Positions 59,253-64,000 of a stretch of DNA of 64,000 bases are shown here, in pieces. The notes beneath the pieces were generated by a model, which saw only the letters and a program-made list of their open reading frames with translations, was not told the origin of the DNA and made no database searches. The translations under genes were made by a program, and so were the position numbers. Numbering within the stretch: position 1 is the first letter of the stretch; each line of letters opens with the position of its first letter. Origin of the DNA: CAYFVR01 sp046541515 (GTDB taxonomy: Bacteria; Desulfobacterota; Desulfobacteria; Desulfobacterales; Desulfococcaceae); the NCBI GenBank assembly GCA_046541515.1, contig JBKHDD010000007.1, positions 6,321 through 70,320 of the forward strand, in the 5' to 3' direction.

Positions 59253-59668
59253 CTACTGCGTGGAAAACGGATTCAAAAATTGCCGCCCCCACAGCAACTT
59301 TCGCTCGGCCTTCGCCAGCTCGGCGTCATCGCATACCGATTCCCAATGGGTCTCGATCACCGAGCGTTGCCGCTCAAAAATCATCCGGGCCTCGTCCGGG
59401 TAAGCAGAAAATTGGGCGCGGTTTTCAAACAGGTGCTCCACCGGCTGAGATTTTCGGCGCCGAAAATCCGCATGGCCTGGGAGGCTTCGTTGCCGCTGCG
59501 GGGCTGGGGGCAAATGTCGTATGCCGGCGTCAAGGAAAGGCTTTTCCCGTCCCAGAATGCCGCATGGTTCCGGGCGTGGTCATCGGTATTGCCGCAGATA
59601 ATATTGAAAACGAGGCGGGAAAACAGCTCGCGGAGGGTTTCCCTGGGCTGGAGAAACCGAAGGCTTCT
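59253..59668 (-). pseudogene. decayed hipA kinase gene, C-terminal part in two frames
   Basis: Downstream of the HipB-like gene one frame reads NIICGNTDDHARNHAAFWDG...LTPAYDICPQPRSG, the HipA catalytic core, then is lost; a second frame continues ENRAQFSAYPDEARMIFERQ...LLWGRQFLNPF, the HipA C-terminus. The N-terminal half is absent and there is a frameshift near 59430. HipA is a serine kinase toxin of glutamyl-tRNA synthetase; this copy is dead. Confidence 0.7.
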
Positions 59669-59680
59669 GTTTCCATCGGC

Positions 59681-60019
59681 TCAGAAATCATCGTACACCG
59701 GCTTTCTTTCCTTGCGGACGGATTGGGGGAGAAGGGCGAGCTTTTCCCGGGTGTGGCGGAGATGACGGGCCGGCGTTTTCGGATCGTCGTCGAACAGGGG
59801 GACGCCGACGATGACCGCCACCTCGAAGGCCGCGCCGATCTCGCATTTCATCCCGCCGTTTTCAATGCGGCGCAGCAGCCCCCGGGAAATCCCCGCCCGC
59901 TCCGCCACCTCCTGGGCGCTGAGCTTTCGTTCCGTTCGTGCGGCCCGGATCAACTGGCCGAGCAGGAGGACGGCCTCCCGGGCGATGCGGGAATAGGTGC
60001 GGGGCACGGATCGGGGCAT
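59681..60019 (-). CDS. HipB-like XRE-family regulator
   Basis: 112 residues. The helix-turn-helix covers residues 20-75 (LGQLIRAARTERKLSAQEVA, AGISRGLLRRIENG). The C-terminal tail is basic. Such proteins are antitoxin/repressors encoded ahead of hipA; here the kinase gene is decayed, so the regulator is an orphan. Confidence 0.8.
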   Translation of the reverse strand: MPRSVPRTYSRIAREAVLLLGQLIRAARTERKLSAQEVAERAGISRGLLRRIENGGMKCEIGAAFEVAVIVGVPLFDDDPKTPARHLRHTREKLALLPQSVRKERKPVYDDF

Positions 60020-60560
60020 GGGGTTCCTTTGGTGTTTTTATGGATCACAAACCGCTTTCATGGTTCATAGATAAACCAAATTAGCCGAAAAGGAAAAAAG
60101 CTGTCAAGATCAAGGCAGTCAAGATCAAGAAGGACCCGACCGCTTCAGGGGAGCTGCAACCAAATCCCCATCCTCCAAATTTCGCCCCGAAACGTGGCGT
60201 TTCCAAAGAGAAACACCCAACACGACGGAACGATTTCCCCCATCCATCGAACCTCGCGTCCCGCCCGCCCCATTTCCTTCCGGTTTTATCGTCCACATCT
60301 ACGCCATTCACCCCATTCGATTTCACGGCAACGAGGACTATGCTGAATGACGAAATCGGCCCAAAAGGGGAGCGGGACTCTTCCAGGGTCCGCGCGAACC
60401 CGTTGTTTGGAGGCGCTCGCCGCCGGGAACGCGGGAGGCGCCATTATTCTTTTCCCCATTCATCACCGGCTTTTCGCGAACAAATACCGGATCGGCCGAA
60501 AACCCCCGGCGGGCCGGGAAAATGGCAGTGGGCGGATTTGGGGTTCCAAGAGAGGCACTT
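60020..60560. other. intergenic stretch, no gene seen
   Basis: About 540 bp between the HipB-like gene and pncB. It contains a short direct repeat (GTCAAGATCAAG twice, near 60104 and 60119). Short frames on both strands lack ribosome binding sites. The pncB promoter is presumably here but no convincing hexamers were seen. Confidence 0.5.
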
Positions 60561-61922
60561 ATGACCGCAACCCAACGCGACCTTTCGCTTCTGACCGATC
60601 TTTACCAGCTCACCATGGCCGCCGTCTATTTCGACCGCGACATGCGGGCGCCGGCCACCTTCAGCCTGTTCATTCGGGAGTATCCGCCGGATCGGGCCGG
60701 ATTCATCAGCCTGGGGCTGGAGGAGGTGCTGGAGTACCTGGAGACCTTCCATTTCACGCCGGAGCAGCTCGATTATCTGGAAAGCACCGGCCGGTTCTCC
60801 GAATCGTTTCTCCATCATCTGAGCGGTTTGCGGTTTACCGGTTCCGTCCGTGCGATTCCGGAAGGTCGCATGTTCTTCAAAGACGAGCCGATTCTGGAGG
60901 TGACCGGTCCAATTCTGGAAGCCCAGCTCGTGGAGACCTGCATCATCAACCGGATCAACCACGCCGTGGCCATCGGAACCAAAGCCGCCCGCTGCGTACA
61001 GGCGGCGGAAGGCCGAAAGCTGCTGGATTTCTCCCTGCGGCGGACCCACGGAACCGACGCCGGGCTCACCGTGGCGCGATCCAGCTACGCCGCCGGCTTC
61101 GACGCCACCAGCAACGTGCTGGCCGGAGAGAGATATGACATTCCCATTTCCGGCACCATGGCCCACGCCTTCATCACCAGCTTCGAAGAGGAGATCGAGG
61201 CGTTTCGGGCTTTTGCGAAGGTGTTTCCGGAAAACACCGTGCTGCTCATCGACAGCTACGACACCGTCACCGGCGCGAAGAAAGCGGCCACGGTGGCGGC
61301 CGAAATGGCCGAACAGGGCCACACGCTCCGGGGCGTCCGGCTGGACAGCGGCGACATGACCGCGCTCAGCAAAAAAGTCCGAACCATCCTGGACGACGCC
61401 GGCTTCCCCGACGTGGCCATTTTCGCCAGCGGCGGCTACGACGAACATAAAATCGCGGACGCCGTCGCCAACGACGCGCACATCGACGGCTTTGGCGTGG
61501 GCACCAAGATGGGCGTTTCCGCCGACGCGCCGTATCTGGACATCGCCTACAAGCTGGTTCAGTACGACAACCGGCCCGTCCTGAAGCTCAGCTCCGGCAA
61601 GAAAACCCTGGTGGGCGAAAAGCAGGTCTACCGCGCAAGCGAGGGCGAACGCTACGCCCACGACACCATCTGCCTGAAGGACGAATCCGCCGACGGCCGG
61701 CCGCTGCTGGAGCCGGTGATGATCGACGGGCGACGCCTGGCCCGGCGGGAATCGCTAGCAACCATTCGGGATCGGTTCCGGACGGATCGGGAACGAATGA
61801 ATCCCGCCCATCTTCGCATCGCGGACCCGGAACCCTATCCGGTTCGCCTGGGCCCGGTGCTGGAAGAGTTGCAAGGGGAAGTCGTCCAGGAAATCCGGGA
61901 AAAGGAGTTGGGCGAAAGCTGA
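60561..61922 (+). CDS. pncB: nicotinate phosphoribosyltransferase
   Basis: 453 residues. Converts nicotinate and PRPP to nicotinate mononucleotide in NAD salvage. Family blocks: LLTDLYQLTMAAVYF at the N-terminus, DFSLRRTHGTDAG (with the autophosphorylated-type His region), SGTMAHAFITSF, LLIDSYDTVTGA, VRLDSGDM and FGVGTKMGVS. ATG 60561 has AGAGG upstream. Confidence 0.95.
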   Translation: MTATQRDLSLLTDLYQLTMAAVYFDRDMRAPATFSLFIREYPPDRAGFISLGLEEVLEYLETFHFTPEQLDYLESTGRFSESFLHHLSGLRFTGSVRAIPEGRMFFKDEPILEVTGPILEAQLVETCIINRINHAVAIGTKAARCVQAAEGRKLLDFSLRRTHGTDAGLTVARSSYAAGFDATSNVLAGERYDIPISGTMAHAFITSFEEEIEAFRAFAKVFPENTVLLIDSYDTVTGAKKAATVAAEMAEQGHTLRGVRLDSGDMTALSKKVRTILDDAGFPDVAIFASGGYDEHKIADAVANDAHIDGFGVGTKMGVSADAPYLDIAYKLVQYDNRPVLKLSSGKKTLVGEKQVYRASEGERYAHDTICLKDESADGRPLLEPVMIDGRRLARRESLATIRDRFRTDRERMNPAHLRIADPEPYPVRLGPVLEELQGEVVQEIREKELGES

Positions 61923-62057
61923 GGTTCCATTTTTTTCATCGCCGTTATCCAGGAAACCCGGGAAACGGCCAACGGCAAAGCCATTCGTCGCCCCGGCCCC
62001 GCTGGAAGGCCCGAGGCGGTCGAGCGGCTCAAAATTTATTTTCAAGGAGGTTGGATC

Positions 62058-62813
62058 ATGCTACGAAGCATCAAGGAAATTCATGGATATGTGCTGGCGG
62101 GCGAAGACGGCGAAATCGGGCAGTGCCGCGATTTCCTCTTCGACGAACGGTTCTGGACCATCCGCTACATGGTGGCGGATACCGGGAAGTGGCTGCCCGG
62201 CAAAAAGGTGCTGGTTTCCCCCGTCTCCCTGGCGGAACCCGACTGGACCATCAAGCGGTTGCCGGTGCGGCTGACCAACGAACAGATCGAAAACCAGCCG
62301 CCGCTGGAAGAGCACATGCCGGTTTCCCAGGAATACGAAGCCCGCTTTTTGACCTACTACGGCTATCCGTATTACTGGGTCGGCGGCGGCTTGTGGGGGC
62401 CGGGAAGCGCGCCCCGGGACATGTTCGGATTGGACCCGGACCAGGTGGAACGGGCCCGCCAGGAAGCCAGGGACCGGGCGCCCAACCCCTTGCGCTCCAC
62501 CAAGGAGGTGACCGGCTACCGCATCGAGGCCTCGGACGGGAACATCGGGCACGTGGAGGATTTCATCCTGGACACCGACCACTGGGTCCTGCGATACGTG
62601 GTGATCGACACCCGCAACTGGCTGCCCGGCGGACGCAAAGTGCTGGTGGCCCCGGACTGGGTTTCCGGCATCGACTGGACCCACGGAACCATGCAGGTGG
62701 ACCTGACCCGGGACGCCATCAAGAACAGCCCGGAATACGATCCCAACGAACCGATCAACCGGGAATACGAGGTTCGACTGTACGACTTTCACGGCCGGCC
62801 GACCTACTGGTAA
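62058..62813 (+). CDS. PRC-barrel protein, two domains
   Basis: 251 residues behind AAGGAGG. Two PRC-barrel repeats: residues 1-75 (IKEIHGYVLAGEDGEIGQCR, WTIRYMVADTGKWLPGKKVL) and 150-225 (TKEVTGYRIEASDGNIGHVE, WVLRYVVIDTRNWLPGGRKV). A Tyr/Trp/Gly-rich linker (YYGYPYYWVGGGLWGPG) lies between. Found widely in bacteria, often stress-linked; no defined reaction. Confidence 0.88.
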   Translation: MLRSIKEIHGYVLAGEDGEIGQCRDFLFDERFWTIRYMVADTGKWLPGKKVLVSPVSLAEPDWTIKRLPVRLTNEQIENQPPLEEHMPVSQEYEARFLTYYGYPYYWVGGGLWGPGSAPRDMFGLDPDQVERARQEARDRAPNPLRSTKEVTGYRIEASDGNIGHVEDFILDTDHWVLRYVVIDTRNWLPGGRKVLVAPDWVSGIDWTHGTMQVDLTRDAIKNSPEYDPNEPINREYEVRLYDFHGRPTYW

Positions 62814-62841
62814 CGGCCGGCGGGAGGAAAAAAACGTTCCG

Positions 62842-64000
62842 ATGCCGGTAAAAAACGGCGATGTCGCCGAGATTTTCGAGGAAATGGCCGATCTGTTGGA
62901 GATCGACCAGGCCAACGCCTTTCGGGTTCGGGCCTACCGGGACGCGGCCCGCCTGATCGACGGCATGGGCGACCGCGTCGCCGACCGGGTGGAAAAGGGC
63001 GACGACCTGACCCGCCTGACCGGCATTGGAGACGATCTTGCCGGGAAAATCCGGGAAATCGTGGAAACCGGCAAGCTTTCGGAATTGGAGGCGGTGCGCG
63101 AGCGCGTGCCGCCTTCTCTGCGCGAGTTGATGCAAATCGAAGGATTGGGCGCCAAAAAGGTCCGGTCGCTCTGGAAATCCTTGCACATCACCGATCTGAA
63201 GGGGTTGCTTTGGGCGGCGGAAACCGAAAAGATTCGCGAAGTATCCGGTTTCGGCAAACGCACCGAAGAAAAAATCCTCGAAGCGGCCAAGGAACTTGAA
63301 GGCGGCGAACGTCGGTTTTTGCGCCCCAAGGCCGAGGAAGTCGGCGAGCCTTTGCTGGACTATCTACGGAACCTTTCCGGCGTCCGGACGGCCGATATCG
63401 CCGGCAGCTATCGCCGGGGCAAAGAGACGGTGGGCGACCTGGACGTCCTGATCATCCGCGACGAAGGCGCGGAGGTGATGAAATCCTTCGTGGAATACCA
63501 GGACGTGGAACGGATCGTCTCCCAGGGCGATACCCGTTCCACGGTGGTGCTGCGGGGCGGAATGCATGTGGACCTGCGGGTGGTCGCGCCGGAAAGCTAC
63601 GGCGCGGCCCTTCACTATTTCACCGGTTCAAAAGCCCACAACGTCTCCCTGCGTCGGCGGGCCAACGGCAAGGGGCTCAAGATCAACGAATACGGCGTTT
63701 TCCGTGACGACGAACGGGTGGCCGGCGAAACCGAATCCGAGGTTTACGCGACGGTGGATTTGCCGTTTATTCCGCCGGAGTTGCGGGAAGACCGGGGCGA
63801 AATCGATGCCGCGCTGAACGGAACCCTGCCGGAGTTGTTGACCCTGGACGACATTCGGGGCGACCTGCACTGCCACACCGACGAGACCGACGGCCGGGCC
63901 GGCATGAAGGAAATGGTGGAGGCGGCCCGAAAGCGGGGATACGGCTTTCTCGCCATCAGCGACCACACCCAAAACGTCACCGTGGCCAACGGGATGGACG
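62842..64000 (+). CDS. polX: PolX-type DNA polymerase/3'-5' exonuclease, cut by window end
   Basis: 386 residues visible with no stop before the window ends. An N-terminal HhH region (LEIDQANAFRVRAYRDAARL, LTGIGDDLAGKIREI, IEGLGAKKVRSLW) leads to the nucleotidyltransferase with IAGSYRRGKETVGDLDVLI, where the Asp pair binds metal, and HVDLRVV with the third Asp. The C-terminal PHP domain starts with DLHCHTDETDGRAG and continues past the edge. Bacterial PolX takes part in base-excision repair. ATG 62842 lies 28 bp after the PRC gene. Confidence 0.92.
   Translation, partial: MPVKNGDVAEIFEEMADLLEIDQANAFRVRAYRDAARLIDGMGDRVADRVEKGDDLTRLTGIGDDLAGKIREIVETGKLSELEAVRERVPPSLRELMQIEGLGAKKVRSLWKSLHITDLKGLLWAAETEKIREVSGFGKRTEEKILEAAKELEGGERRFLRPKAEEVGEPLLDYLRNLSGVRTADIAGSYRRGKETVGDLDVLIIRDEGAEVMKSFVEYQDVERIVSQGDTRSTVVLRGGMHVDLRVVAPESYGAALHYFTGSKAHNVSLRRRANGKGLKINEYGVFRDDERVAGETESEVYATVDLPFIPPELREDRGEIDAALNGTLPELLTLDDIRGDLHCHTDETDGRAGMKEMVEAARKRGYGFLAISDHTQNVTVANGMD

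Overview
The window looks like chromosomal DNA of an anaerobic, iron-dependent Gram-negative bacterium, most likely a sulfate-reducer-type member of the Desulfobacterota (Deltaproteobacteria). The evidence is a high-GC backbone with dense ATGA-overlapping operons, a short-chain flavodoxin of the Desulfovibrio type, a DUF4198/DUF4857 cluster, an LbtU-type porin, FeoAB, two DtxR-family regulators and anaerobic heme degradation of the HutW type. No rRNA, tRNA or CRISPR array was seen. The genus cannot be fixed from the sequence alone.

Layout. 0-7 kb: a BON-domain protein (cut by the window edge), a UPF0182 membrane protein and a sugar-type ABC importer (lipoprotein plus two permeases, no ATPase). 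7-10.3 kb: toxin-antitoxin genes, several of them eroded (PIN toxin pair, HigA with only the tail of HigB, BrnTA, a broken VapBC, a broken antitoxin start), mixed with integron attC-like hairpins. 10.3-19.3 kb: a strikingly AT-rich island. It holds a six-gene, one-strand operon: a radical SAM/SPASM maturase, a 40-residue basic peptide, an XPB-like helicase, a second radical SAM enzyme, a PHP-domain phosphoesterase and a TldD-like metalloprotease. I read it as a RiPP-type peptide-modification system with a nucleic-acid-processing arm, and it is my first candidate for an undescribed system. Two attC-like sites bracket the operon, and a 39-bp direct repeat brackets the whole island.

19.5-26 kb: a SulP transporter and a five-gene signalling operon (HD-GYP, SpoIIE/RsbU phosphatase, RsbW-type ATPase, STAS-like protein, DUF2325 protein). 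26-36.5 kb: an eleven-gene heme-acquisition operon on the minus strand (HutW, TonB-dependent receptor, ECF S/T/A-A transporter, HutX, flavodoxin, HutZ-like protein, ExbB, ExbD, TonB). 36.6-48.5 kb: iron genes (TPR protein, LbtU porin, two DtxR regulators, DUF4198/ABC/DUF4857 set, FeoA, FeoB). 48.7-58.7 kb: flavodoxin, a lipoprotein and a minus-strand operon with two unusual P1B-type ATPases, a triple-FeoA-domain protein and five small Gly/Tyr/Met-rich membrane proteins. This resembles a ferrosome (fez) iron-organelle locus and is the second main candidate. 59-64 kb: HipB-like regulator with a decayed hipA, nicotinate phosphoribosyltransferase, a PRC-barrel protein and PolX (cut by the window end).

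The iron parts appear to be one regulon. A 15-bp imperfect palindrome close to TCAAACTTAGTTGGA lies upstream of the heme operon, the first DtxR gene, the DUF4198 cluster, feoA and the ferrosome-like operon. A second motif, AACTTTTAGGC, links the ferrosome-like operon with the lipoprotein gene downstream of it.
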